Source: Bacillota bacterium | GTDB lineage: Bacteria; Bacillota; Clostridia; Acetivibrionales; DTU013 | Direction of reading: 5' to 3' | Length of the DNA stretch: 64,000 nucleotides | NCBI GenBank assembly: GCA_023426125.1 | Contig: JAFABI010000094.1 | Span: forward strand, 1-64,000 | In this document: piece by piece, positions 1 to 7,372 of the stretch | Layout: each line of letters opens with the position of its first letter | Numbering within the stretch: the first letter of the stretch is position 1 | Notes under the pieces: generated by a model | Database searches by the model: none | What the model saw: the letters and a program-made list of their open reading frames with translations, nothing else | Told to the model about the DNA's origin: nothing | Program-made: the position numbers and the translations under genes

Positions 1-83
1 CCATACCGAACACGGTAGTTAAGCTTCTCAGTGCTGATGATACTTGGCTGGTAACGGCCCGGGAAAGTAAGTCTCTGCCAGAT
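1..83 (+). rRNA. rrf: 5S ribosomal RNA, 3' part
   Basis: The first 83 bases match the second half of bacterial 5S rRNA: CCGAACACGG, the TTAAGC loop, the GATGATACTTGG helix region and a 3' end near CTCTGCCAGA. The 5' part lies outside the window, so an rRNA operon ends here. A strong terminator follows within 10 bases. The exact 3' end was judged by eye. Confidence 0.9.
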
Positions 84-90
84 TTATATC

Positions 91-120
91 AAAGCCCTGT
101 GTTAATCAACACAGGGCTTT
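91..120 (+). terminator. rRNA operon terminator
   Basis: Near-perfect inverted repeat: AAAGCCCTGTGTT, a short loop, then AACACAGGGCTTT, directly after the 5S rRNA. The stem is about 13 bp and ends in TTT. It is placed to end rRNA transcription. Confidence 0.85.
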
Positions 121-169
121 GTGCTATGTGCGCCCGGCATGGGCGCAATCTAACAGGTGAGAGTCTCGA

Positions 170-295
170 GTGCAGGTTGATAAACATCAAATGAGCTTCC
201 TTCCAATAAACCTTGACACACTGATTCCGGAGAACCATATGGTCCGGATATTAGACAGAGCAATTGAGAAAACTTTTTTAAAACAGACCTTTCCT
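170..295 (+). pseudogene. IS1182-like transposase, N-terminal fragment
   Basis: From a GTG start, about 42 residues (LPINLDTLIPENHMVRILDR and onward) resemble the N-terminus of IS1182/IS5-group transposases, which typically have FxPxxLDxLVPxxHLVR. The reading frame then runs into the MITE-like element that starts at 296, and no transposase-like sequence resumes after 539. The gene is therefore a truncated, element-disrupted remnant. The family name rests on this short motif only. Confidence 0.55.
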
Positions 296-539
296 TATAA
301 CGACCTAATTCAAAGGAAATTTGTCGGTTGTAGACAGATTTCCTTACCGCAGCGGAGATTCAACGAGACTGGTCGCAAGCTAAAGCTTGCTGCTCGTCCA
401 TGCATCCCGGGCTGGTCGCAAATGCCTTGCATTTGCTGCTCGCCTTATGCATCCCAGGCGGGAGATATGCTCACCGCCTGAAAACCGGCGCGGTACCCGC
501 CACCTACAGAGGTGGAGGACATTTTTGAGCCTCGTTATA
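296..539 (+). mobile_element. MITE-like element, copy 1 (interrupted)
   Basis: The element is bounded by perfect 8-bp terminal inverted repeats, TATAACGA (296-303) and TCGTTATA (532-539). Inside are a 13-bp stem built on AAGGAAATTTGTC and a CCACCT/AGGTGG hairpin near the right end. A second copy lies at 32364-32518 in opposite orientation and is about 85-90% identical by eye. Copy 1 is longer only because a 92-bp block (368-459) is inserted in it. It codes for no protein and looks non-autonomous. It sits in a transposase fragment. Confidence 0.75.
368..459 (+). repeat. Two tandem REP-like hairpin units inside MITE copy 1
   Basis: There are two units of about 45 bp. Each starts CTGGTCGCAA, has a palindromic core (GCAAGC/GCTTGC in the first, GCAAATGC/GCATTTGC in the second), and ends TTGCTGCTCG followed by ATGCATCCC. 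The block is absent from MITE copy 2, so it is a secondary insertion. A third unit stands alone at 32611-32655. Confidence 0.7.
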
Positions 540-558
540 GAAATTAAGAAAGAATAGA

Positions 559-598
559 AAGGGGACGTAACAAAACCTGACTTTTGTTACGTCCCCTT
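559..598. terminator. Long hairpin, probable terminator of the ribose-type operon
   Basis: AAGGGGACGTAACAAAA pairs with TTTTGTTACGTCCCCTT around a loop of about 6 nt. On the minus strand it lies about 30 bases after the rbsD stop and is followed by a T-rich run, so it can end that operon. Its GGGGAC/GTCCCC tips match several other palindromes in this window, so it may be both repeat and terminator. Confidence 0.6.
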
Positions 599-629
599 AT
601 CCAATTAGATTATATATTACTGATACATA

Positions 630-1037
630 TTATTCTGCATTAGAGAAGGCAACTCCCGAGTGGAGGATTATATTTGCATAGGGCATACATTCTCCAGTTC
701 TTACAACAGCTTTGCAATCCTTCGTAATTCGCTTGAATTCCGAATGAGAAATGTAATTGATTTTTACGCTGCCAAACCGCTCTTTTATTTCCTTATGCAA
801 ATCGGGATTCTGTGTTATCATTTCGGATGCAACCGTCACCTCTTCCACTTCCAGTTCAAACAGTACCGATTCCAGAACATCAAGGAAGGATGGCAAGCCC
901 CGTCTTATTGCCAAATCTATTCTTTTGCAGCAGTCAGGTACCGGAAGCCCGGCATCGCCCACTGCGATCATATCTGTGTGTCCCATTGCTGCGATAACAG
1001 ACGACAATTCGTAATTTATCAACTTTGTCTTTTTCAT
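630..1037 (-). CDS. rbsD: D-ribose pyranase RbsD
   Basis: 135 aa, the usual RbsD/FucU length. It interconverts pyranose and furanose forms of ribose so that ribokinase receives the furanose. Family marks are visible: the MGHTD motif with the catalytic-type His near the N-terminus, DAGLPVP shortly after, and the C-terminal RTGE..PYANIIL..GVAF segment. It is the last gene of the minus-strand operon, 81 bp after the ATPase gene and just before a strong hairpin. FucU (fucose mutarotase) is the close alternative; the DAGLPVP motif and the ribose-type neighbours favour RbsD. Confidence 0.88.
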   Translation of the reverse strand: MKKTKLINYELSSVIAAMGHTDMIAVGDAGLPVPDCCKRIDLAIRRGLPSFLDVLESVLFELEVEEVTVASEMITQNPDLHKEIKERFGSVKINYISHSEFKRITKDCKAVVRTGECMPYANIILHSGVAFSNAE

Positions 1038-1118
1038 TTATTTACCCGCACTTCTTTTTCAAAGTATGTCTTCAGCTGTCAAATTATGAAACAGCTGAAG
1101 TCCTCGCGGCAGTCCGAA

Positions 1119-2612
1119 TTACTTTATAACTGCTGCGGCATATCTCATAACTTTTTCTTCGGTAGCTTCTTCACGGCTCAGTTGCCCTGTAAGCCGCCCT
1201 TCGTGCATAACAAGTATGCGGTCGCTTAAAGATAACAGCTCCGGTAATTCGGAGGAAACAATTATTATTCCGATACCGGCTTTGGCGATATCACGTAATA
1301 TCGCATATACTTCGGCTTTGGCACCTACATCAATACCCCTTGTCGGTTCATCGCAAAGAAGGATTTTGGGTGAATTGCTGATCCACCGCGAAATAATGAC
1401 TTTTTGCTGATTACCGCCTGATAGGGTTAAAATTGGTAAGTTTACATTATTGGCCTTAATTTTGAATTTCTGAACCATTTTATTCATTGTTTCATTGGCC
1501 AGTTTGCTATCGATGAGAAGTCCTTTAACCAGATTCTTTACAATGACCATCTGAGCGTTCTGTTTGATTGTCATTTCTTCAATAAGGGCATCATCCCTTC
1601 TGTTTTCAGGGATTAAGCCGATACCGCTGCGGATCGCATCGGAAGGAGAATTTATGGAGACTTTGGTGCCTTCGATGAAAATATCACCGGAGTCGGGTTT
1701 ATTGAAACCGAACAACGACATCAGAACTTCGGTCCGTCCTGCACCGACAAATCCGCCAAGCCCAAGAATCTCGCCCTTCTTCAGTTGGAAACTGATATCC
1801 TCGAATTCACCTTTTCTGGTGAGGTTCTTAACTTCCATCAGAACTTCATCCGTAGCATAGCTTTTTATGAATTCGTCGGTGTTAAGCTTCCGTCCAACCA
1901 TCAAATTAACCAGTTCATCAATGGTTACGTCGGATACCTTTACTGTTGTGATAAACTCACCATCGCGAAGCACAGTAATGGTATCTCCTATTTCCATAAT
2001 TTCTTCCAGCCTGTGGCTGATATATATAATCGTTGTCTCATTTTCTGTCTTCAGTTTGTTTATAATTTCGAAAATGACCTTCCTCTGGTCATTGGTCAGT
2101 GCAGCTGTCGGCTCATCCAGTATAAGGATTTCCGGGTTGAAGTAAACTGCTTTTGCTATCTGGACGATGGACTGCTCTGCTATGCTCAGCTGACCAACCA
2201 ACTCGGAAGGCTTCCGGTTCAGCTTGAATTTTTTCAAAAGTCCGGCAGTTTCTTCTTCCATGAATTTTTCGTTGAGAAAGATAGTCTTAATGCTCTTTGA
2301 GGAACCCATAAAAATGTTGTGTGCGATGCTCATATTCAAGCATAGTGGAACTTCCTGGTGGACAACTGCAAAGCCATGTTTTTCTGACTGGGAAATGCTG
2401 CCTATTTTCACCTCTACGCCATTAATCCTGATGACTCCGCTGGATGGTTGTATAACACCGGCGCACAAATTCATCAATGTCGATTTCCCTGCACCATTCT
2501 CGCCGCAAAGGCAATGGACCTCACCTTTCTTGATCTTAAAACAGACGTTTGATAGAGCAGTCGTTCCACCGAATTTTTTTGTTATGTTTTCAAAGCAAAT
2601 GATTGGATCCAA
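1119..2612 (-). CDS. rbsA: Ribose-type sugar ABC transporter ATPase (CUT2, RbsA-like)
   Basis: 497 aa with the tandem two-ABC-domain layout of CUT2 importers. The first half has an intact Walker A (GENGAGKST near residue 40) and Walker B (ILDEPTAAL). The second half has the typical CUT2 divergent P-loop (GFVGAGRTE), a good signature (LSGGNQQKV) and LCDEPTRGIDVGAK. It powers uptake by the RbsC-like permease 19 bp upstream in the operon. The exact sugar cannot be read from the ATPase; RbsD and ribokinase in the locus favour ribose. Confidence 0.9.
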   Translation of the reverse strand: MDPIICFENITKKFGGTTALSNVCFKIKKGEVHCLCGENGAGKSTLMNLCAGVIQPSSGVIRINGVEVKIGSISQSEKHGFAVVHQEVPLCLNMSIAHNIFMGSSKSIKTIFLNEKFMEEETAGLLKKFKLNRKPSELVGQLSIAEQSIVQIAKAVYFNPEILILDEPTAALTNDQRKVIFEIINKLKTENETTIIYISHRLEEIMEIGDTITVLRDGEFITTVKVSDVTIDELVNLMVGRKLNTDEFIKSYATDEVLMEVKNLTRKGEFEDISFQLKKGEILGLGGFVGAGRTEVLMSLFGFNKPDSGDIFIEGTKVSINSPSDAIRSGIGLIPENRRDDALIEEMTIKQNAQMVIVKNLVKGLLIDSKLANETMNKMVQKFKIKANNVNLPILTLSGGNQQKVIISRWISNSPKILLCDEPTRGIDVGAKAEVYAILRDIAKAGIGIIIVSSELPELLSLSDRILVMHEGRLTGQLSREEATEEKVMRYAAAVIK

Positions 2613-2631
2613 ACTCCATTCCTCCTTGCAA

Positions 2632-3612
2632 TTATCTCACGCTGTTTCTAGCAGTAATCCAGGTATCCATCAATACAGCTGCAATAATTATAATCCCGAT
2701 GAATCCGGATTGCCAGAATGCCGGAACGCTTAAAAGCACCATTCCGTTCTTGACCACAGCCATAATGGCAGCACCCAGAAATGTACCAAGGATGGTGCCT
2801 CTGCCGCCGCTCATGCTTGTACCTCCAAGAATGACTGCTGCGATGACATCCATTTCACGGCCTGCTCCGGCAGTTGTTGGGACAGATTTCAGGTACGCGA
2901 TACTGATTATTCCTGCAAAAGCCGATAAAACACCGATGATAACAAAGCTGATTATCTTCATGCGGTCAGTGTTGATTCCGGCCAGTCTGGCTGCTCTTTT
3001 GTTGCCGCCGGTAGCATATATATCAAAACCTAATTTTGTTTTTTTCATAATGATAAATGTGATTATGAATAACGCTACCATTACAATTATCTGTACAGGA
3101 ATCGGACCGATATTGCTGCCGATTCCAAAGACCCAGCTTTTTTGGGATTCATTGGAAAAAGCTCCGATGCTCCTGCCCCCTGATACTGCATAGGCAACAC
3201 TTCTGAAAATCTGCATTGTTCCAAGAGTAACGATAAAGGCAGGCATTTTTGCTTTTGTAGATAAAAAGCCGTTTATAAAACCAATTGCAGCACCGGCGCA
3301 AATAGCAACAAAGAAAGCCAATGTAGGGGAGATACCGTCTTTAATCAGCAATGCTGCAACCATGGCAGTAGCCCCATAGATGGAACCGATGGACAGGTCT
3401 ATTTCGGCACAAACGATAACCATTGTCATACCGATAGCCATTATGCCGATTTCGGTCATTTGTCTCATTATATTGATAAGATTTTGCGTCTTAAGAAAAG
3501 ATGGTGCTGTAATTGACAACACAGCCATTATTCCAATTAAAACCATTAAAACGCCAAATTCTCTGAAGGATTTATCTCTGTTTCTCCATTTTAATAAAAA
3601 TTCTTTTCCCAT
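2632..3612 (-). CDS. rbsC: Ribose-type sugar ABC permease (RbsC-like)
   Basis: 326 aa, a hydrophobic CUT2 permease (BPD_transp_2 family) with many membrane segments. It has the family motif GxxxLGGTSMSGGRGTILGT in the C-terminal third and an N-terminal cytoplasmic stretch (KWRNRDKSFREFG). It forms the membrane channel with the RbsA-like ATPase encoded next. A 118-bp gap with a strong hairpin separates it from the binding-protein gene upstream. Confidence 0.9.
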   Translation of the reverse strand: MGKEFLLKWRNRDKSFREFGVLMVLIGIMAVLSITAPSFLKTQNLINIMRQMTEIGIMAIGMTMVIVCAEIDLSIGSIYGATAMVAALLIKDGISPTLAFFVAICAGAAIGFINGFLSTKAKMPAFIVTLGTMQIFRSVAYAVSGGRSIGAFSNESQKSWVFGIGSNIGPIPVQIIVMVALFIITFIIMKKTKLGFDIYATGGNKRAARLAGINTDRMKIISFVIIGVLSAFAGIISIAYLKSVPTTAGAGREMDVIAAVILGGTSMSGGRGTILGTFLGAAIMAVVKNGMVLLSVPAFWQSGFIGIIIIAAVLMDTWITARNSVR

Positions 3613-3660
3613 ATTCTTCTCCGTCTGCAGAAATTTTGATTACCGATGTTACAACCATAA

Positions 3661-3710
3661 GGCTGAGGGCTGCTATTCAAATATCCGTTATTTTATGCAG
3701 CCCCTCAGCC
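3661..3710 (-). terminator. Intercistronic hairpin between binding protein and permease genes
   Basis: GGCTGAGGGCTGC pairs with GCAGCCCCTCAGCC (one bulge) around a loop of about 23 nt, in the gap between rbsB and rbsC. It probably acts as a partial terminator or mRNA 3'-end protector, giving more binding protein than permease. A hairpin at 19574-19609 occupies the same place in a second transporter operon. Confidence 0.55.
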
Positions 3711-3730
3711 CCATGCAGGTAGAATATGAT

Positions 3731-4738
3731 TTATTCGGGTTTAACTTCGCTGATGTTGTCCTTTGTCACTAAAAATGCTCCGGTGTTCATATTCAACAAG
3801 TCATATCCGAATTTGTCATGGGTGAACAGCTGCATGACAGGATAATATCCCTGCAGGAACGGGTTCTGGCCGATCGTCAGCTGCATTGCATTATTGGAAA
3901 TGTGCTTCAACGTACCTTCAGTCAAATCGAAGCCTGCGCCGTAAACTTTTCCATTCAGCTTGTTCGATTCAATAAATGTTCCGATGGATTCACTGAAAAC
4001 GTCTACACCTAAAAAGGCATTTACATCAGGATGTGCAAGATAGGCATTTTCAATAACACCAACTGCTGTAGTCAGGTCTGTAGTAATATCAACCAGATCG
4101 ACAAATTTAATTTCGGGGAATTCTTTGGCAGCTCTCTTTATACCTTGTTCACGAGCGATCAATGCGCTGTCCGCAGGTGCGCAGGAAGCGATTATATATT
4201 TGCCTTTGCCTCCCATAACCTGTCCGAACATGTATTTTCCAAGCATATAACCGGATTCTTCAAGATCCTGTCCGACAAACATTACACCATCATCCTTGCC
4301 GGATTTCTGGTTAAGGCTTATCACAGGGATTCCTGCATCATTAGCTTTTTTGATTACATCTGCAAATCCGTCGGGATCCCATACAACCGTAGCGATTCCG
4401 TTATATCCGGAAGATATGCAGGTTTCGATCATACTGATCTGCTCTGCCAGGTTGTTTGCAGTGGTGGGAGCCATTACGTCAACCTTGATACCCAGTGCTT
4501 TTCCAGCTTCTTCAGCACCTTGCTGCATTTTTGCATAAAAGGAGCTGTTCAGCGCATGCAATACTACGGCATACTTTAAATCACTTGCGGGTGCGGTTCC
4601 GGTGCCTTGGGCTTGTGTACCTGCTGCTGTTGTTTCCGTGGTTTCATTTCCGCCTGCAGGCGCGGAAGACGAGCATCCTGCCAACAGACCCAGTGCCATA
4701 ACCATGCACACTAAAATTGATACAACTCTTTTCTTCAT
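3731..4738 (-). CDS. rbsB: Ribose-type sugar-binding lipoprotein (RbsB-like)
   Basis: 335 aa. It has a lipoprotein signal: MKKR, a hydrophobic run, then LLAGC with the lipidated Cys at residue 22, followed by a Ser/Gly/Thr-rich linker. The mature part is a periplasmic-binding-protein type 1 fold (peripla_BP_4), with a KYAVVLHALNSSFYAKMQQG start typical of RbsB/ALBP. The ATG at 4738 is chosen because GGAGGG lies about 8 nt upstream; an in-frame ATG 39 bp further up would add a charged tail and run into the upstream gene. It delivers the sugar to the RbsAC transporter. Ligand identity is inferred from context. Confidence 0.87.
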   Translation of the reverse strand: MKKRVVSILVCMVMALGLLAGCSSSAPAGGNETTETTAAGTQAQGTGTAPASDLKYAVVLHALNSSFYAKMQQGAEEAGKALGIKVDVMAPTTANNLAEQISMIETCISSGYNGIATVVWDPDGFADVIKKANDAGIPVISLNQKSGKDDGVMFVGQDLEESGYMLGKYMFGQVMGGKGKYIIASCAPADSALIAREQGIKRAAKEFPEIKFVDLVDITTDLTTAVGVIENAYLAHPDVNAFLGVDVFSESIGTFIESNKLNGKVYGAGFDLTEGTLKHISNNAMQLTIGQNPFLQGYYPVMQLFTHDKFGYDLLNMNTGAFLVTKDNISEVKPE

Positions 4739-4769
4739 GATTCTTTCCCTCCGTCTTGTTTTTTGCTTT

Positions 4770-6011
4770 TTAAGCATATTCTTTCACGGCTTCAAACATT
4801 GCGACGATGTTTTCCGGCGGAACATTTGAAACTATATTGTGAACCTGTTGGAAAATGAAGCCTCCGTCACGGAACATCACATCAAGATTTCTGCGAACGT
4901 GATCCTTAACCTGCTGCGGTGTCGCATTGGGCAGGATATCGCGGGTATCGCAGCCGCCTCCCCAGAAGGTGATGTCTTTTCCGAAGTTTACCTTAATATT
5001 TTCTACCTCCATACCCTTACAGCTGGTTTGAACCGGGTTGATGGCATCCATACCGGCGTCTATGATATCCGGCAGAAGCGGTGCAATCCCGCCGCAGCAG
5101 TGCAGGCAAAGCTTTATGTCAGGATTGAGCTTTTTGGCATAGCCCCATAACTCCTTGTGAATTGGTTTGAAAAGCTCTCTATACATTGCCGGAGATATCT
5201 GGGGGCCGGTCTGCATTCCCATGTCGTCACCGCCAAAGCCCATGACGTCTATGTTCTTGCCATATGCTTCCATGAAGTTTCTGATACCTTCAAGGTGAAT
5301 TTCCATGATTTTACCAAGGTATTTCTGAATTCTTTCGGGATAAAGGGATAAACTGGCGAGAAAATTATCCTGACGGAACAGAAAGCCGCCCATTTCATAT
5401 ATGCCGCCGCCAAAAGGCGCATAAATCGCTCTATCTGTGGATTGCCTCAGCCTGGCGATGTATTGCTTCCTTATAGCCATATCTTCCTTGCCATAGCCTA
5501 ATGGCGCAGGCGGCCCGGCAAATACATTCCACATGATGCCCTGAAGATCTTCCTCCAGGTTGCTGAAATCGTCAGAATCGGAATTTTCCAAAGGAAAATA
5601 GGTCTGCTCACAGTATAAGACGCCTTTTTTCCAGAGGGCAAGAGGCATTCCTTTATTATTATATAATACGGAATCGCCGCCTTCCTTCCGGATGTCGATA
5701 TATGCCGGAATCTTGATTGCCGTACCGTCCTGAAGCTCCCACTCCTTCCAGTATGAATCGTCATGCGTGTAGTTTGTTCCGAAATTTACCACATCAATAC
5801 CCAACATATCAAGTACGTCATTTTCCGGGAAGACCAGCTGTTGGATGACATCACATACATAAAGGTCGCTTTTCCTTAAGCCAAGATACTCGCGCAGATT
5901 ACGATATGCCTGTACGGAAAAATTGCTTGACATATGTCCGCCGCAATCTACCGGTACCCTGTCGGGCTGCTTGTGATTCAGCGCCGCCATTACTCTTTCT
6001 CTTGAGTTCAT
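4770..6011 (-). CDS. UroD/MtaA-superfamily protein (probable zinc methyltransferase-like enzyme)
   Basis: 413 aa of the uroporphyrinogen decarboxylase superfamily. The start (MNSRERVMAALNHKQPDRVP) is the standard opening of the MtaA/MtbA/CmuA-like branch. An HCC motif (LCLHCCGG) and a later GGC (WGGGCDTRD) match the HxC...C zinc site of corrinoid:thiol methyltransferases rather than haem-pathway HemE. It is the first gene of the ribose-type operon, 31 bp before rbsB. Such proteins occur near sugar transporters in anaerobes without a settled role. Methyl-group or modified-sugar chemistry is a guess. Confidence 0.75.
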   Translation of the reverse strand: MNSRERVMAALNHKQPDRVPVDCGGHMSSNFSVQAYRNLREYLGLRKSDLYVCDVIQQLVFPENDVLDMLGIDVVNFGTNYTHDDSYWKEWELQDGTAIKIPAYIDIRKEGGDSVLYNNKGMPLALWKKGVLYCEQTYFPLENSDSDDFSNLEEDLQGIMWNVFAGPPAPLGYGKEDMAIRKQYIARLRQSTDRAIYAPFGGGIYEMGGFLFRQDNFLASLSLYPERIQKYLGKIMEIHLEGIRNFMEAYGKNIDVMGFGGDDMGMQTGPQISPAMYRELFKPIHKELWGYAKKLNPDIKLCLHCCGGIAPLLPDIIDAGMDAINPVQTSCKGMEVENIKVNFGKDITFWGGGCDTRDILPNATPQQVKDHVRRNLDVMFRDGGFIFQQVHNIVSNVPPENIVAMFEAVKEYA

Positions 6012-6129
6012 AAATACTCCTTTCTTTATTTACATAAAACCCCTATAGAAATACACAATGTTATATTCTATTTGGAATTTTTGTAACTTGAATCTAGGTT
6101 TATTCTCAAATATTGGTGCTTGTTGCTTT

Positions 6130-6152
6130 AAAACGCTGATGTACAACGTTTT
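6130..6152. promoter_or_regulatory. Possible LacI-family operator for the minus-strand operon
   Basis: AAAACG and CGTTTT arms are separated by 11 bp, lying about 120 bp upstream of the minus-strand operon. The arms match the half-sites of the tighter palindrome at 6345-6356. It is a plausible second site for the LacI-family regulator encoded at 7373. The spacing is wider than a classical LacI-type operator, so confidence is low. Confidence 0.35.
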
Positions 6153-6290
6153 ACCAGTAAAAACATTGAAGTTTTGCCTAAGCTGTTATTGACTCTGTGA
6201 ATCTATTGTTACATAAAAATATGCGTTATGTCAATGTGTTTTGTGCAAAATCAACAAAATATTTTTCAGTACTGCAAATTTTTTAATGTA

Positions 6291-6319
6291 TTGACACATT
6301 GATGATCATAAAATATAAT
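6291..6319 (+). promoter_or_regulatory. Sigma-A promoter of the ribokinase/regulator unit
   Basis: Perfect consensus: TTGACA (6291-6296), a 17-bp spacer, then TATAAT (6314-6319). It drives the ribokinase gene starting at 6368, and a perfect palindrome lies just downstream of the predicted start site. A promoter this strong implies that control is by repression. Confidence 0.75.
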
Positions 6320-6344
6320 ATTTTTATGTCGACAATAAGTTTAA

Positions 6345-6356
6345 TAAAACGTTTTA
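6345..6356. promoter_or_regulatory. LacI-family operator, TAAAACGTTTTA
   Basis: A perfect 12-bp palindrome with the central CG of LacI/RbsR/CcpA-type sites. It lies 26 bp after the -10 box and 12 bp before the ribokinase start codon. In this position a bound repressor would block early transcription. The likely binder is the LacI-family protein encoded at 7373-8395. Confidence 0.6.
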
Positions 6357-6367
6357 CGGAGATTATT

Positions 6368-7267
6368 ATGAAAATATTATGTTTTGGATCGTTAAATTTG
6401 GACTATGTTTATCAGGTGGATCATATTGTACAACCGGGAGAAACAATAATGTCCGATAGCTTTGAGGTTTTCAACGGCGGGAAAGGATTGAACCAGGCTA
6501 TTGCATTGGGCAGAGCAAATGCTGACTGCAGTATGGCGGGAATGATAGGCCGGGATGGTGTGCATCTTCTTGAATGCCTTAAGGAAAGCAATGTAAATAC
6601 GGGACTGGTCACAATCAGTGAAAACAACACCGGACATGCAATTATTCAGGTTGACAAAACAGGCCAGAACAGCATTATATATTTCCCCGGAGCAAACCGG
6701 AAAATTCAAAATTCCACAGTACAACAGGCTTTGTCTGATTTTGGGCCGGGTGACTATGTTCTTCTGCAGAATGAAATTAACAATATTCCGTATATTATGG
6801 AACAGGCAAAGCATAAAGGGATGAAAATAGCTTTCAATCCATCACCGATCACAGCCGGCCTTCATGATTACCCCTTGCAATTGGTAGATCTCATGATTAT
6901 GAATGAAATTGAAGGGTTCGAATTAACCGGGGAAAAAACCGAGGAGAGTATTGTCAAAAAGATGCATAAGGTCTATCCTGATACTGCAGTGATTCTAACT
7001 CTGGGCAAAAAGGGCGCTCTCTTCAGCGACGGTATAAACGTATATCGCCATGGTATCTATGATGTTAAGGTCTTGGACACTACAGCCGCCGGTGATACCT
7101 TCACGGGATATTTTCTGGCTTCCCATGCCGCCGGCGAACCCGTCGAGGTCTGTCTGCGCAAAGCATCCATAGCTTCATCCATAGCTGTATCACGCCATGG
7201 CGCATCTACCTCGATACCGTTTTTACCTGAGGTAAATAATAGTACCATCAGTTTAGTAAAATTTTAA
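6368..7267 (+). CDS. rbsK: Ribokinase (PfkB family)
   Basis: 299 aa. It phosphorylates ribose at O5 using ATP. Signature parts are present: an N-terminal beta strand (KILCFGSLNLDYV), the GGKGLNQA sugar-binding motif with GMIGRDG after it, NPSPI and NEIEG in the middle, and the C-terminal DTTAAGDTFTGYF anion hole with the catalytic Asp. The ATG at 6368 is chosen because GGAG sits about 7 nt upstream and the protein then begins at the conserved first strand; a longer frame from 6299 would overlap the promoter. It lies divergent from the RbsD/A/C/B operon. A different PfkB sugar kinase specificity is possible. Confidence 0.82.
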   Translation: MKILCFGSLNLDYVYQVDHIVQPGETIMSDSFEVFNGGKGLNQAIALGRANADCSMAGMIGRDGVHLLECLKESNVNTGLVTISENNTGHAIIQVDKTGQNSIIYFPGANRKIQNSTVQQALSDFGPGDYVLLQNEINNIPYIMEQAKHKGMKIAFNPSPITAGLHDYPLQLVDLMIMNEIEGFELTGEKTEESIVKKMHKVYPDTAVILTLGKKGALFSDGINVYRHGIYDVKVLDTTAAGDTFTGYFLASHAAGEPVEVCLRKASIASSIAVSRHGASTSIPFLPEVNNSTISLVKF

Positions 7268-7297
7268 CGATGAAAATAACATTTTCAGTGCTCCTGA

Positions 7298-7327
7298 TTT
7301 ACATAAGTAATATTTGTAAGCTATAAT
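7298..7327 (+). promoter_or_regulatory. Promoter of the LacI-family regulator
   Basis: TTTACA (7298-7303), an 18-bp spacer, then TATAAT (7322-7327), 46 bp before the regulator's TTG start. It gives the regulator its own transcription besides possible read-through from ribokinase. Confidence 0.6.
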
Positions 7328-7372
7328 TATTACTGTGATAAAGTCATTATGCTTTATTTGGAGGTTAATACA

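Noticed and set aside
660..1229. Plus-strand open frame (189 aa) opposite rbsD
   Set aside because: Cys/Phe-rich antisense translation without start site; rbsD on the other strand is certain.
4739..4777. Longer start for the RbsB-like protein
   Set aside because: It would place Lys/Arg-rich residues before the signal peptide and overlap the upstream gene; the ATG at 4738 has the better ribosome binding site.
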